64,000 nucleotides of DNA from Luteirhabdus salina. Its GTDB lineage: Bacteria > Bacteroidota > Bacteroidia > Flavobacteriales > Flavobacteriaceae. Below the pieces are notes generated by a model, which was given only the letters and a program-made list of their open reading frames with translations, did not search any database and had not been told where the DNA came from. This document shows, piece after piece, positions 33,249 through 45,227 of this stretch (position 1 is its first letter; every line of letters begins with the position of its first letter). Position numbers and translations under genes: made by a program. The stretch spans positions 186,001-250,000 of the forward strand of contig JALAHT010000001.1 of the NCBI GenBank assembly GCA_025384855.1, written 5' to 3'.

Positions 33249-34166
33249 CTAATATTCTCGAACCAACGGCATGGTACTACAGCGAAGTAAGCCTTCTTGT
33301 TTGGCTATTTCGGCATAGGGTACTTCTTCAACCGTGAAACCTTGTTCTCTAAGCCAAGTGTTTAGTCGGGTGAAGTTGCGCTCGGTGATGATAACTTCTG
33401 GTGAAATAGACACCACATTGCTAAACATATGGTACATTTCTTCAGGTGTTATATGAAAGCAGTTCTCTTTTCCGAAGAAATCGACCAGCCACTCATATTC
33501 TTCTTCCACCAAAAACCCTTCTTTGTGGATAATGCACTTTCCTTTGCCTATAGGTTGAAAGCAGCAATCTAGATGAAGCGCATTCTCCTTCGCATTTGTA
33601 TTCGATTTGCGTAGGCTAAACGACTTCACTTGTTTATGAGGAAACAATTCCTGAAGGTGTTTTACCGCTTTTTGATTGGTTCGTGCCGTGATAAAGCTTT
33701 TGTAGTCTTCACCGTAGTACGTCCCAACAAAAATATAATCGCCCCAAGGCATCACATCGCCACCTTCGATATGGGCATCCTCTGGAAATTCCACAATTTT
33801 GGAAGGATCTATCTGATCGATTACATCGTGCAACGCATCGATCTCACGGGAACGGTCTTCTAAAATGTTCGCTTTGATAAACACATCATCGATTACAAAA
33901 GCAATATCTCGGGTAAAGATTTGGTTGTAGTTTTCAATGATATCGGGACGATATACCTTCACCTTATATTTTTCGAAAACGGCAGCAACAGCTTCCATTT
34001 CCGTCACCATATCTTCTTCGGTAGGATAGGTACCGGCTTTAATATGTTCCTTACTTTTTGGATCGTAGGCATCTTCCAATGAAGGAATCCCACCGTTGCT
34101 TTTAGCAGTTCCCAACACCACTTCCCGTAAGGGAGCGATTTCATCTTGAATATTCAACTTAATCAT
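33249..34166 (-). CDS. arginine deiminase/dimethylarginase-like hydrolase
   Basis: Starting at the Met of MIKLNIQDEIAP gives a 305-residue pentein-fold enzyme; the frame continues 9 codons upstream through the promoter and looks non-coding. The substrate-binding acidic residues lie in EGGDVMPWG, the catalytic His in ENALHLDCCF, and the nucleophile Cys in GLLRCSTMPL 8 residues before the C-terminus. It should act on free arginine, methylated arginine or a related guanidine. The minus-strand -7 motif TATATTTG lies exactly 4 nt before the ATG, as at tatA. Its adjacency to ctlX suggests one arginine/citrulline route. Confidence 0.82.
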   Translation of the reverse strand: MIKLNIQDEIAPLREVVLGTAKSNGGIPSLEDAYDPKSKEHIKAGTYPTEEDMVTEMEAVAAVFEKYKVKVYRPDIIENYNQIFTRDIAFVIDDVFIKANILEDRSREIDALHDVIDQIDPSKIVEFPEDAHIEGGDVMPWGDYIFVGTYYGEDYKSFITARTNQKAVKHLQELFPHKQVKSFSLRKSNTNAKENALHLDCCFQPIGKGKCIIHKEGFLVEEEYEWLVDFFGKENCFHITPEEMYHMFSNVVSISPEVIITERNFTRLNTWLREQGFTVEEVPYAEIAKQEGLLRCSTMPLVREY

Positions 34167-34170
34167 GGCG

Positions 34171-34178
34171 CAAATATA
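34171..34178 (-). promoter_or_regulatory. -7 promoter element four bases before the pentein hydrolase gene
   Basis: The minus strand reads TATATTTG, then four bases (CGCC), then the ATG at 34166. This predicts a leaderless transcript. The element directly abuts the T-run of the upstream gltA terminator. Confidence 0.6.
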
Positions 34179-34179
34179 A

Positions 34180-34210
34180 AAAAGCATCCCCACATTAGGA
34201 GGATGCTTTT
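34180..34210 (-). terminator. intrinsic terminator of gltA
   Basis: On the minus strand AAAAGCATCC pairs with GGATGCTTTT across an 11-nt loop, followed by further T. It begins 19 nt after the gltA stop codon and is immediately followed by the next promoter. Confidence 0.85.
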
Positions 34211-34229
34211 ATGAACTTATATAAAATCG

Positions 34230-35516
34230 TTATCGTTTCTCGATTGGCTTGAACTCGCGATGTGTTTCACCAATATACACCTGACGTGGACGTCCGATCG
34301 GTTCCTTGCGAAGACGCATTTCACGCCATTGCGCAATCCAACCTGGCAAACGACCTAAGGCAAACATAGCGGTAAACATTTCCACTGGAATACCCATCGC
34401 ACGATAGATAATTCCAGAATAGAAGTCCACATTCGGATAGAGCTTACGATCTACGAAGTACGAATCCTCTAACGCTTCTTTTTCTAACCCCTTTGCGATA
34501 TTCAGTACTGGATCTTCAACCCCAAGTGCAGATAGCACATCGTCTGCTGATTTTTTGATAATTCGCGCTCGTGGATCAAAGTTTTTATACACACGGTGAC
34601 CAAAGCCCATCAAACGGAACGGATCGTTCTTATCTTTCGCTTTTTGCATAAACTTATGCGTATCGCCACCATCTTCCTTAATATTTTCCAGCATTTCAAT
34701 TACGGCTTGATTCGCACCGCCATGTAGCGGGCCCCAAAGGGCATTGATTCCGGCTGAAAGGGAAGCAAACAAACCAGCATGCGATGAACCTACCATTCGT
34801 ACTGTGGAAGTTGAACAGTTTTGCTCGTGGTCGGCATGTAGAATTAATAGCTTATCAAGAGCATCAACCACCACCTTGTTTGATTTGTACTCGCCATGTG
34901 GTTTCTTGAACATCATTTTCAAGAAATTATCGACATAGCCTAAGCTATCATCACCATAATCCAATGGCTGACCTGTACGTTTGCGATACGCCCAAGCAGT
35001 AAGGACTGGGAATTTCGCTAAAATACGAACCATCGCATTGTACATATCTTCTTCGCTATCGACATTCACCGAGGAAGGGTTGAAAGCAACCAAAGCCGAG
35101 GTAAGAGATGAAAGCACGCCCATCGGGTGGGCCGATTTTGGAAACCCATCCAATATTTTCTTCACATCCTCATCAACGTGGGAATGTTGCTTGATATCTT
35201 CATGAAACTTATCTAGCTCTTGCTGTGACGGAAGTTCGCCAAAAATCAAAAGATACGCAACTTCGAGGAAATCGGCTTTCTCTGCCAAATCCTCGATTGC
35301 ATACCCTCTATAACGCAACACGCCTTGTTCACCATTCAAGAATGTAATAGCACTTTCGCAAGATCCTGTATTCTTATATCCAGGATCGATGGTGGTTACG
35401 CCGCCCGTAACGCTTCTAAGGGTTTTTATATCTATTGCTTCTTCATTCTCCGTTCCCTTTATGACAGGAAACTCATATTTTTTACCATCTATTTCGAGGA
35501 TAGCTGTTTTTGACAT
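34230..35516 (-). CDS. gltA: citrate synthase
   Basis: This 428-residue type II citrate synthase condenses acetyl-CoA with oxaloacetate at the entry of the TCA cycle. The catalytic set is visible: His in NCSTSTVRMVGSSHAGL, His in MGFGHRVYKNFDPRA, and Asp in PNVDFYSG. The N-terminal beta-domain (AILEIDGKKYEFP) is typical of the Gram-negative hexameric form. A -7-like TATCTTAG lies about 40 nt upstream on the minus strand. Confidence 0.97.
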   Translation of the reverse strand: MSKTAILEIDGKKYEFPVIKGTENEEAIDIKTLRSVTGGVTTIDPGYKNTGSCESAITFLNGEQGVLRYRGYAIEDLAEKADFLEVAYLLIFGELPSQQELDKFHEDIKQHSHVDEDVKKILDGFPKSAHPMGVLSSLTSALVAFNPSSVNVDSEEDMYNAMVRILAKFPVLTAWAYRKRTGQPLDYGDDSLGYVDNFLKMMFKKPHGEYKSNKVVVDALDKLLILHADHEQNCSTSTVRMVGSSHAGLFASLSAGINALWGPLHGGANQAVIEMLENIKEDGGDTHKFMQKAKDKNDPFRLMGFGHRVYKNFDPRARIIKKSADDVLSALGVEDPVLNIAKGLEKEALEDSYFVDRKLYPNVDFYSGIIYRAMGIPVEMFTAMFALGRLPGWIAQWREMRLRKEPIGRPRQVYIGETHREFKPIEKR

Positions 35517-35644
35517 ATAGTTGAAAAGTGTTTATTATTATTCCGAAAGGCTAAGATACAAAATATCGAGCGTTTTTTTAACGTTTTCGGGCGTTCAAGA
35601 GGGTTAAAAAATCCTTAAATGACATTTATCATACCCATAAAAAA

Positions 35645-35664
35645 AGCCTCTTCGTAAAGAGGCT
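35645..35664 (-). terminator. intrinsic terminator of the carA-eno operon
   Basis: On the minus strand AGCCTCTT pairs with AAGAGGCT across a 4-nt loop, followed by a T-run. It begins 21 nt after the eno stop codon. Confidence 0.88.
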
Positions 35665-35685
35665 CTCAAAATTATTTTTTGAAAC

Positions 35686-38090
<2,405 letters not shown>

Positions 38091-38107
38091 AGCGTGTGCG
38101 TGTTTTG

Positions 38108-38115
38108 CAAAAATA
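38108..38115 (-). promoter_or_regulatory. -7 promoter element of the carA-eno operon
   Basis: The minus strand reads TATTTTTG, a TAnnTTTG match, 17 nt before the carA ATG. Confidence 0.5.
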
Positions 38116-38197
38116 ATAGAATTGCGTAAGGTTTATGGTTTTCGTTTCTAGAACTTTTAAACATTTGATTCACGATGCGTTCCTTTCACATCATAAA

Positions 38198-38230
38198 AAA
38201 AGGGATAAACCTGAATGGCTTATCCCTTTT
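38198..38230 (-). terminator. intrinsic terminator of the ribosomal protein super-operon
   Basis: On the minus strand AAAAGGGATAA pairs with TTATCCCTTTT around an 11-nt loop, followed by more T. It begins 25 nt after the rplQ stop and closes the gene run that starts at rpsL. Confidence 0.9.
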
Positions 38231-38254
38231 ATATGATTCGTGAGGAATCTCATC

Positions 38255-38737
38255 TTATTCTTCCTCTTTTTTAGCGTTTGCTTTCGCTGCTGGAGCGGCT
38301 GCTTTACTGCTTCCGCCACCGCCACCGCGTCGGCTACGACGGGTTTTCTTTTTGGTAGCTTTATCAGCATTATATAGTTCATTATAATCGACCAATTCGA
38401 TCATCGCCATATCGGCGGCATCTCCAAGTCGGTGACCCAACTTAATGATACGCGTATAGCCTCCTGGTCGATCTCCAACCTTAGCGGCCACGTCGCGGAA
38501 CAATTCCGTAACGGCATCTTTCTGACGCAATTTGCTAAATACGATACGACGGTTGTGCGTAGTATCTTCCTTTGATTTTGTAATCATCGGCTCAACGAAC
38601 TGCTTCAGGGCTTTTGCCTTGGCAACGGTAGTGTTAATTCGCTTGTGTTCAATAAGGGAGCACGCCATATTGGCAAGCATTGCTTTTCTGTGCCCTTTTT
38701 TTCGCCCTAAGTGGTTGAATTTTTTTCTGTGTCTCAT
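38255..38737 (-). CDS. rplQ: 50S ribosomal protein L17 (bL17) with low-complexity tail
   Basis: The 160-residue protein has the bL17 core in its first 120 residues ([27 protein letters not shown]). A Gly/Ala/Lys-rich tail follows ([15 protein letters not shown] onwards, ending KKEEE), which is absent from the shorter enterobacterial protein. It binds the large subunit near the exit tunnel. It is the last gene of the operon. Confidence 0.97.
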   Translation of the reverse strand: MRHRKKFNHLGRKKGHRKAMLANMACSLIEHKRINTTVAKAKALKQFVEPMITKSKEDTTHNRRIVFSKLRQKDAVTELFRDVAAKVGDRPGGYTRIIKLGHRLGDAADMAMIELVDYNELYNADKATKKKTRRSRRGGGGGSSKAAAPAAKANAKKEEE

Positions 38738-38799
38738 GACATTGTTGTTTAACCATCATCTTGCTCGACCCTCTTTGAGGAGCAAACTATGATGCATTA

Positions 38800-39792
38800 T
38801 TAATCTTTATCCAATTTGTATTTAGAAAGGTCCATACCAAAGTTCAAGCCTTTGCCACTAACCAATTCTTCTAATTCCGTCAATGATTTCTTTCCGAAGT
38901 TTCGGAATTTCATCAAATCGTTTTTGTTATATGAAACCAAGTCGCCCAAGGTATCTACTTCGGCTGCTTTAAGACAGTTTAGGGCACGTACGGAAAGATC
39001 CATATCGACCAATTTTGTCTTCAACAACTGACGCATGTGCAATGATTCCTCGTCGTATGTTTCAGTTTGTGCGATTTCATCAGCTTCAAGCGTGATGCGT
39101 TCGTCGCTGAACAACATAAAGTGGTGAATCAATGTCTTGGCTGCTTCCGTCAAGGCATCTTTTGGGTGAATAGAACCGTCGGAAATGATTTCGAACACCA
39201 ACTTTTCGTAGTCAGTTTTCTGCTCTACACGATAGTTCTCGATGCTATACTTCACATTCTTAATTGGGGTGAAGATAGAGTCGGTAAAAATAGTTCCCAA
39301 AGGAGCGTTGCTCTTTTTGTTTTCTTCTGCTGGAACATATCCGCGACCTTTTTCGATAGTAATTTCGAGATTAAGGTTCACTTTCTTTTCCATATTGCAG
39401 ATAACCAAGTCTGGGTTCAATACTTGGAAGCCACTGATGAATTTCTGGAAATCACCGGCGGTCAGTTGGTCAGACTCGTTGATAGAAATAGTCACCGTTT
39501 CGTTATCTATTTCATCAATCTGCCTTTTGAACCGTACTTGTTTCAGGTTCAGGATTATTTCGGTAACGTCTTCTACTACTCCAGCGATGGTAGAGAACTC
39601 GTGATCGACACCTTCGATACGTACCGAAGTGATCGCGAATCCTTCCAAAGAAGAAAGGAGTACACGTCTTAGCGCGTTACCGATGGTCAAACCATAACCA
39701 GGCTCCAAGGGACGAAATTCGAATTTCCCCTCGAAGTCGGTCGAGTTGATCATGATAACTTTATCAGGCTTTTGAAAACTAAATACTGCCAT
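38800..39792 (-). CDS. rpoA: DNA-directed RNA polymerase alpha subunit
   Basis: The 330-residue protein has the N-terminal assembly domain ([22 protein letters not shown]) and the C-terminal helix-hairpin-helix domain ([36 protein letters not shown]), joined by a flexible linker at about 240-255. It nucleates polymerase assembly and contacts upstream DNA and activators. It follows rpsD in the alpha segment. Confidence 0.98.
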   Translation of the reverse strand: MAVFSFQKPDKVIMINSTDFEGKFEFRPLEPGYGLTIGNALRRVLLSSLEGFAITSVRIEGVDHEFSTIAGVVEDVTEIILNLKQVRFKRQIDEIDNETVTISINESDQLTAGDFQKFISGFQVLNPDLVICNMEKKVNLNLEITIEKGRGYVPAEENKKSNAPLGTIFTDSIFTPIKNVKYSIENYRVEQKTDYEKLVFEIISDGSIHPKDALTEAAKTLIHHFMLFSDERITLEADEIAQTETYDEESLHMRQLLKTKLVDMDLSVRALNCLKAAEVDTLGDLVSYNKNDLMKFRNFGKKSLTELEELVSGKGLNFGMDLSKYKLDKD

Positions 39793-39813
39793 AGTGTGAC
39801 TGCTGTGTTTTTA

Positions 39814-40419
39814 TTATTTAGAATAAAGTTCAACGATGAATTGCTCGTTGATGTTTTCTGGAATCTGCATACGTTGTGGAACGGATACGAAGGTTCCTTC
39901 CTTCTTTTCGTCGTTCCAAGTGACCCATTCGTAAACGTCGTTGCTGTTAGCCAAAGACTCCTCGATTACGGTAAGTGATTTTGACTTTTCGCGAACACCG
40001 ATTACATCGTTAGGCTTCACCTGATACGATGGAATATTTACCTTTTCACCGTTAACAGTGATATGACGGTGCGATACCAATTGGCGCGCTGCACGTCGGC
40101 TTGGAGCGATTCCCATTCTGAAAACCACGTTATCTAAACGCGATTCACATAGTTGCAACAATACTTCACCGGTAATACCAGGAGCTGCAGTTGCTTTTTT
40201 AAACATATTACGGAACTGACGCTCAAGGATACCATAGGTATACTTTGCTTTTTGCTTTTCAGCTAGCTGAATAGCGTATTCCGATTTCTTACCACGACGA
40301 CGGTTGTTACCGTGTTGTCCCGGTGGGTAATTACGTTTTTCGAACGACTTATCGTCTCCGAAGATAGCCTCACCAAATTTTCGGGCTATTTTAGTTTTTG
40401 GACCAGTATATCTTGCCAT
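39814..40419 (-). CDS. rpsD: 30S ribosomal protein S4 (uS4)
   Basis: The 201-residue protein binds 16S rRNA early in assembly. It has the conserved start [17 protein letters not shown], the [14 protein letters not shown] stretch and the S4 RNA-binding domain [21 protein letters not shown]. There is no N-terminal zinc Cys cluster, so it is the C-minus form. Confidence 0.98.
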   Translation of the reverse strand: MARYTGPKTKIARKFGEAIFGDDKSFEKRNYPPGQHGNNRRRGKKSEYAIQLAEKQKAKYTYGILERQFRNMFKKATAAPGITGEVLLQLCESRLDNVVFRMGIAPSRRAARQLVSHRHITVNGEKVNIPSYQVKPNDVIGVREKSKSLTVIEESLANSNDVYEWVTWNDEKKEGTFVSVPQRMQIPENINEQFIVELYSK

Positions 40420-40511
40420 TTTGAATTTGATTTTGAAGGGAAGTCCAAATTAAGGTCGTTTATTCGTATCCTTTGGACTTCGTTATTCCTTCGATTGAAA
40501 AATTAGTATGC

Positions 40512-40916
40512 TTAAACGCGACGTCTTTTTGGAGGACGGCAACCGTTATGTGGAAGTGGTGTTACGTCGATGATCTCTGTAACTTCGATTCCTGCGTTGT
40601 GAATGCTACGGATAGCAGATTCACGACCGTTACCAGGACCTTTCACATATACCTTTACCTTTCGCAATCCAGCTTCGTGCGCTACGGCTGAAGCATCTTC
40701 AGCGGCTAATTGAGCAGCGTAAGGAGTGTTCTTTTTAGAACCTCGGAAGCCCATTTTTCCAGCAGAAGACCAAGAGATTACGTCTCCGTTTTTATTCGTC
40801 AACGAAATAATAATATTGTTGAAAGAAGCAGTTACGTGTGCCTCGCCTACTGACTCGACATTAACTTTGCGTTTCTTAACTGCTTTTTTTGAACTTTTAG
40901 CGTTAGACTTTGCCAT
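40512..40916 (-). CDS. rpsK: 30S ribosomal protein S11 (uS11)
   Basis: The 134-residue protein forms part of the platform near the mRNA exit site. The core starts at [15 protein letters not shown] and ends with the family signature [19 protein letters not shown] Lys-rich N-terminal extension of about 20 residues is present. Confidence 0.98.
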   Translation of the reverse strand: MAKSNAKSSKKAVKKRKVNVESVGEAHVTASFNNIIISLTNKNGDVISWSSAGKMGFRGSKKNTPYAAQLAAEDASAVAHEAGLRKVKVYVKGPGNGRESAIRSIHNAGIEVTEIIDVTPLPHNGCRPPKRRRV

Positions 40917-40927
40917 ATCGTTAGGTA

Positions 40928-41302
40928 TTATTTAGTTGCTTTCTTCTTGTTAGCAACTGTTTTACGTTTTCCTTTTCGTGTTCGGGAGTTGTTCTTGGTA
41001 CGTTGTCCACGAAGCGGTAATCCTGCTCTGTGGCGAATACCTCGGTAACAACCGATGTCCATCAAGCGCTTGATGCTTAGTTGCACCTCGCTACGTAGTT
41101 CACCTTCGATCTTGTAGTTTCCGACAGCTTCACGAATGGCACTGATTTCATCATCATTCCATTCATGCACTTTTTTGTCGGCATCTACTCCGGCTTGTTC
41201 TAAAATATCCTTCGCTCGGCTTTGTCCGATACCAAAGATATATGTTAACGCGATTACACCCCTTTTTTGTTTCGGGATATCGACACCTGCGATTCTTGCC
41301 AT
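40928..41302 (-). CDS. rpsM: 30S ribosomal protein S13 (uS13)
   Basis: The 124-residue protein sits in the 30S head and contacts the P-site tRNA and the L5 bridge. The start [15 protein letters not shown], the helix-hairpin-helix [11 protein letters not shown] and the tail [19 protein letters not shown]-like motif are all present. It lies 2 nt downstream of rpmJ. Confidence 0.98.
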   Translation of the reverse strand: MARIAGVDIPKQKRGVIALTYIFGIGQSRAKDILEQAGVDADKKVHEWNDDEISAIREAVGNYKIEGELRSEVQLSIKRLMDIGCYRGIRHRAGLPLRGQRTKNNSRTRKGKRKTVANKKKATK

Positions 41303-41304
41303 AA

Positions 41305-41421
41305 TTATCCTTGTCTTTGTTTAAACCTTGGGTTCTTTTTATTAATAACATAAAGCCTACCTTTTCTGCGAACAATCTTGCAGTCGGCGCTTCTTTTCTT
41401 AACGGATGCTCTTACTTTCAT
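41305..41421 (-). CDS. rpmJ: 50S ribosomal protein L36 (bL36)
   Basis: A 38-residue frame from the ATG at 41421 reads [20 protein letters not shown] and ends [10 protein letters not shown]. This is an unmistakable L36, located between infA and rpsM as expected. Of the four zinc ligands in the classical form only one Cys remains, and the others are Ser, Asn and Phe. It is therefore a zinc-independent C-minus variant. Confidence 0.95.
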   Translation of the reverse strand: MKVRASVKKRSADCKIVRRKGRLYVINKKNPRFKQRQG

Positions 41422-41447
41422 CTCAATTAAATTTTATCAGATACCTA

Positions 41448-41663
41448 CTAGTATCTATAGGTTATACGAGCCTTAGTTAAATCGTATGGGCTCATTTCCA
41501 ATTTCACTTTATCTCCGGGCAACAATTTGATATAGTGCATACGCATTTTGCCCGAAATATGCGCAGTTACAATATGACCGTTTTCCAATTCAACACGAAA
41601 CATTGCATTAGACAATGCTTCTACAATTGTTCCATCTTGTTCAATAGGGGGTTGTTTTGCCAT
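41448..41663 (-). CDS. infA: translation initiation factor IF-1
   Basis: The 71-residue S1-like OB-fold protein ([20 protein letters not shown], then [22 protein letters not shown] in part) blocks the A site during initiation together with IF-3. It lies directly after secY; map and adk, which often sit here in other phyla, are absent. Confidence 0.98.
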   Translation of the reverse strand: MAKQPPIEQDGTIVEALSNAMFRVELENGHIVTAHISGKMRMHYIKLLPGDKVKLEMSPYDLTKARITYRY

Positions 41664-41765
41664 ATTTTGTTTTTTAGTTTATAGTTTCTAAGTCGGTAGT
41701 CGCTGATGCACGTTATACTTACAAAATCAATCGATTATCTACCTCATTCAATCCTACAATGCTAT

Positions 41766-43109
41766 TTATGCTACTGCTTTTCTATTTTTTCCTGTTTTCA
41801 TCAAACCATCATAGTGACGATTCAATAAATACGAATTAATTTGTTGCATGGTATCGATGGCTACCCCAACCATAATGAGTAGGGATGTACCACCATAGAA
41901 CAATGCCCACCCTTGCTGAATACCCATCAACTTAACCACGAATGCAGGAAAAACTGCAATCAAGGCTAGGAAGATAGATCCTGGCAATGTAATTTGAGAC
42001 ATAACTCTATCTAAAAACTCTGCGGTTTCAGATCCAGGCTTGATACCCGGGATAAATCCTCCGCTTCGTTTTAGGTCATCGGCCATTTTGTTGGTAGGAA
42101 CAGTAATCGCTGTGTAGAAATACGTAAATATGATAATCAACGCAGCAAATACCAAGTTATACCAAAGGCCAAATATATCACTGAACGTAGCCTGTAACGT
42201 CTGCGCAAAATTGCTATCTGACAATCCTGCCACTGCAGCTGGAACAAACATAATCGCTTGTGCAAAAATAATTGGCATTACACCAGACGCGTTCAATTTA
42301 AGGGGAATAAACTGTCGTGCCCCAAAAATATTCTTTTCATAGTTTCCGCTCGCGGTACGTCGCGCATACTGCACGGGTATCTTTCGAACGGCCATTACCA
42401 ACATTACCGAAGCCAAGATAATGACGAACCAGATAACCAATTCGATCAGAATCATGATCAATCCACCATTACTTTCCAATACACGGGAAGCAAATTCCTG
42501 TGCGAAAGACTGTGGGAGTGTTGCAATGATACCTACCATAATAAGTATGGAGATACCGTTACCAACACCTTTGTCAGTAATTTTTTCACCCAACCACATA
42601 GCAAATATCGTTCCAGTCACCAAAATGATGACAGAAGATACGTAGAACATCGGCGTTTGCCCTAGAATAAAGGCTTCTGTCGGCACACCAAGTGCTGGCA
42701 AACCTGCCAAATAACTAGGTGCTTGCACCAAACAGATACCGATGGTTAACCAACGTGTGATTTGCGTGATCTTCTTACGACCGCTTTCCCCTTCTTTCTG
42801 CAATTTTTGTAGGTAAGGAACCGCGATCTGCATCAATTGTACCACAATGGAAGCCGAGATATACGGCATGATACCTAGGGCAAACACGGAAGCATTTGCA
42901 AAGGCACCACCTGTAAAGGCATTTAGCAAGCCTCCGATACCACCGGTATCGAATTTACCGGCAAATTCTGCCAGCTTGGAAGCGTCAATACCCGGTAACA
43001 CAACTTGTGCTCCAAAGCGATATACAAGTAGAAGACCTAGGGTAACCATGATTCGGTTCCGTAGCTCTTCTATTCTCCAAACATTTTTTAAGGTATCAAT
43101 AAATTTCAT
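41766..43109 (-). CDS. secY: preprotein translocase subunit SecY
   Basis: The 447-residue inner-membrane protein has ten transmembrane segments. Recognisable features are GIMPYISASIVVQL in segment 2 (plug side), the large cytoplasmic loop RKIPVQYARR, and FIPGIKPG near segment 8. It forms the protein-conducting channel with SecE and SecG. It is cotranscribed with the spc ribosomal genes. Confidence 0.98.
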   Translation of the reverse strand: MKFIDTLKNVWRIEELRNRIMVTLGLLLVYRFGAQVVLPGIDASKLAEFAGKFDTGGIGGLLNAFTGGAFANASVFALGIMPYISASIVVQLMQIAVPYLQKLQKEGESGRKKITQITRWLTIGICLVQAPSYLAGLPALGVPTEAFILGQTPMFYVSSVIILVTGTIFAMWLGEKITDKGVGNGISILIMVGIIATLPQSFAQEFASRVLESNGGLIMILIELVIWFVIILASVMLVMAVRKIPVQYARRTASGNYEKNIFGARQFIPLKLNASGVMPIIFAQAIMFVPAAVAGLSDSNFAQTLQATFSDIFGLWYNLVFAALIIIFTYFYTAITVPTNKMADDLKRSGGFIPGIKPGSETAEFLDRVMSQITLPGSIFLALIAVFPAFVVKLMGIQQGWALFYGGTSLLIMVGVAIDTMQQINSYLLNRHYDGLMKTGKNRKAVA

Positions 43110-43121
43110 GGATATGGGCTA

Positions 43122-43574
43122 TTACACGGTTACTGCTTCACCTCCAGCTGCTTCGATAGCTTCTTTCGCTGAGGCCGTAAATTTGTGTGCGGACACTTTC
43201 AATTTCGCTTTCAATTCGCCCCTTCCTAAAATCTTTACCAAATCATTCTTTCCAGCCAAACGCAATTCGATAAGTTTATCAAGATCGATTGAATCCTTGA
43301 TTTTCTTATCGTCCACAAGTTTTTGAAGGGTATCGATATTCACCCCTTGGTATTCCTTGCGGTTACGATTGTTGAAACCGAATTTAGGTACGCGGCGTTG
43401 AAGTGGCATCTGCCCACCTTCAAATCCGATCTTTTTAGAATAGCCCGAACGTGACTTCGCCCCTTTGTGACCACGACCAGCGGTACCGGCTCTACCGGAT
43501 CCCTGACCTCGCCCTACGCGCTTTCCATCTTTATGTGTTGAACCTTCTGCAGGTTTAAGATTACTTAAATCCAT
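43122..43574 (-). CDS. rplO: 50S ribosomal protein L15 (uL15)
   Basis: The 150-residue protein has the Gly/Arg-rich N-terminal tail typical of L15 (KRVGRGQGSGRAGTAGRGHKG, shown in part) and a globular C-terminal domain ending ASAKEAIEAAGG. It binds 23S rRNA late in assembly. It lies 10 nt after rpmD and 12 nt before secY. Confidence 0.97.
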   Translation of the reverse strand: MDLSNLKPAEGSTHKDGKRVGRGQGSGRAGTAGRGHKGAKSRSGYSKKIGFEGGQMPLQRRVPKFGFNNRNRKEYQGVNIDTLQKLVDDKKIKDSIDLDKLIELRLAGKNDLVKILGRGELKAKLKVSAHKFTASAKEAIEAAGGEAVTV

Positions 43575-43584
43575 TGTTTATATC

Positions 43585-43764
43585 TTATAGGGTTTCTACA
43601 GAAACCAAATGTTTTACATTTTTCACCATACCAAGAATATTTGGCGTGTCTTCGTGCTCGACGCTCTGACCAATTTTTCGCAGTCCTAGCGCTTCGAGTG
43701 TTCTCTTTTGGTTTTGCGTGCGTTTGATTGCACTGCGTACCTTTGTTACTCTAATCTTTGCCAT
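43585..43764 (-). CDS. rpmD: 50S ribosomal protein L30 (uL30)
   Basis: A 59-residue frame starts at the ATG at 43764 with MAKIRVTKVRSAIKRTQNQK and ends KHLVSVETL. This matches the single-domain bacterial L30, including the RTLEALGLRKIGQSV signature. It lies between rpsE and rplO, as expected in the spc operon. Confidence 0.95.
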   Translation of the reverse strand: MAKIRVTKVRSAIKRTQNQKRTLEALGLRKIGQSVEHEDTPNILGMVKNVKHLVSVETL

Positions 43765-43776
43765 TTTCTTCAGTAT

Positions 43777-44301
43777 TTATCCTTTGTACAATTTTTCAAG
43801 TGTAATACCGCGTTGTTTCGCTACGGTTTCAGCACTACGCAATTGCAATAATGCATCGAAAGTAGCTTTTACAACGTTGTGTGGGTTGGAAGATCCTTGC
43901 GACTTCGACAATACGTCGTGTACTCCTACTGCTTCCAATACTGCACGTACCGCACCACCGGCGATAAGTCCTGTACCAGGTGCCGCAGGAATCAAGTTCA
44001 CACGGGCACCACCATACTTTCCTTTTTGTTCGTGTGGCAAGGTAGCCTTATTCAAAGGAATACGCACCAAATTTTTCTTAGCATCTTCGATAGCCTTCGC
44101 AATAGCACTGGCAACGTCTTTGGATTTCCCAAGACCTTGTCCAACCACGCCATTTTCGTCTCCAACTACTACAATAGCAGAAAATCCGAATGCGCGACCA
44201 CCTTTAGTTACTTTCGTTACACGTTGAACCCCTACCAAACGGTCTTTTAGGTCAAGACCTCCGGGTTTTACTGTTTCTACGTTTTTATAATCTTGATACA
44301 T
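43777..44301 (-). CDS. rpsE: 30S ribosomal protein S5 (uS5)
   Basis: The 174-residue protein takes part in decoding accuracy and mRNA unwinding at the entry site. The double-stranded RNA-binding domain ([19 protein letters not shown] in part) and the C-terminal [18 protein letters not shown] motif are conserved. Confidence 0.98.
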   Translation of the reverse strand: MYQDYKNVETVKPGGLDLKDRLVGVQRVTKVTKGGRAFGFSAIVVVGDENGVVGQGLGKSKDVASAIAKAIEDAKKNLVRIPLNKATLPHEQKGKYGGARVNLIPAAPGTGLIAGGAVRAVLEAVGVHDVLSKSQGSSNPHNVVKATFDALLQLRSAETVAKQRGITLEKLYKG

Positions 44302-44307
44302 ATTTCT

Positions 44308-44658
44308 TTAGAATTTTAGTCCGCCTTCGCGTGCTCCTTCAGCCAATGATTTAACTCTTCCGTGGTAAAGGTATCCACCGCGATCAAACGATACAGCTTC
44401 TACGCCTTCTTTTTGTGCTTTTTCGGCAATCGCTTTTCCAACAGCTTTCGCTATTTCAGATTTGTTGGCTCCTTCGATTCCTTTATCTCTTGAAGATGCA
44501 GCAGTAATGGTTTTTCCATTTACATCGTCAATAAGTTGTGCATAGATCTCTTTGTTGCTTCGGAAAACCGCCAAACGTGGACGATCAGAAGTTCCTGAAA
44601 CTGTTTTTCGGATCCTGTATTTAATTCGGGTCCTTCTATCTTGTTTTGATAATGCCAT
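44308..44658 (-). CDS. rplR: 50S ribosomal protein L18 (uL18)
   Basis: The 116-residue protein binds 5S rRNA with L5. Conserved parts are [20 protein letters not shown] and the tail [20 protein letters not shown]. It is placed between rplF and rpsE. Confidence 0.98.
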   Translation of the reverse strand: MALSKQDRRTRIKYRIRKTVSGTSDRPRLAVFRSNKEIYAQLIDDVNGKTITAASSRDKGIEGANKSEIAKAVGKAIAEKAQKEGVEAVSFDRGGYLYHGRVKSLAEGAREGGLKF

Positions 44659-44669
44659 AACGTTATATC

Positions 44670-45212
44670 TTATGCAGATTTACCTGCTTTTCTTCTAATT
44701 TGTTCACCAACAAACTTAATTCCTTTTCCTTTATAAGGCTCAGGCTTACGGAAGCTACGGATTTTTGCCGCTACTTGTCCGACCAATTGTTTGTCGTGTG
44801 AGGTTAGTTTTACAATAGGATTTTTTCCTTTTTCGCTCACGGTCTCAACCTTCACTTCTGGCGCTAGATCTATCACGATGTTGTGAGAAAAACCTATAGC
44901 CAAATCAAGTTTTTGTCCTTGATTGCTTGCACGGTACCCTACTCCTACCAATTCTAATTGTTTGGTATATCCATTAGAAACACCTTCAATCATATTAGCG
45001 ATAAGGGCACGGTAAAGACCATGCTTCGATTTGTGATCTTTTGCTTCGGAAGGACGTTCCAATACTACTTGGTTGTCTTCCACTTTTACGCTGATGTCAT
45101 TTATTTCCTGACTCAACTCGCCTAATTTCCCTTTTACGGTAACAGTGTTGTCTTTTACGTCAACCGTTACACCGTCGGGAATTGTTACTGGGCTTTTACC
45201 TATTCTTGACAT
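44670..45212 (-). CDS. rplF: 50S ribosomal protein L6 (uL6)
   Basis: The 180-residue protein has two similar alpha/beta domains, starting [15 protein letters not shown] and closing with the signature [11 protein letters not shown]. It sits at the factor-binding region of the large subunit. Confidence 0.98.
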   Translation of the reverse strand: MSRIGKSPVTIPDGVTVDVKDNTVTVKGKLGELSQEINDISVKVEDNQVVLERPSEAKDHKSKHGLYRALIANMIEGVSNGYTKQLELVGVGYRASNQGQKLDLAIGFSHNIVIDLAPEVKVETVSEKGKNPIVKLTSHDKQLVGQVAAKIRSFRKPEPYKGKGIKFVGEQIRRKAGKSA

Positions 45213-45227
45213 TTCCTTGTCTTATTT

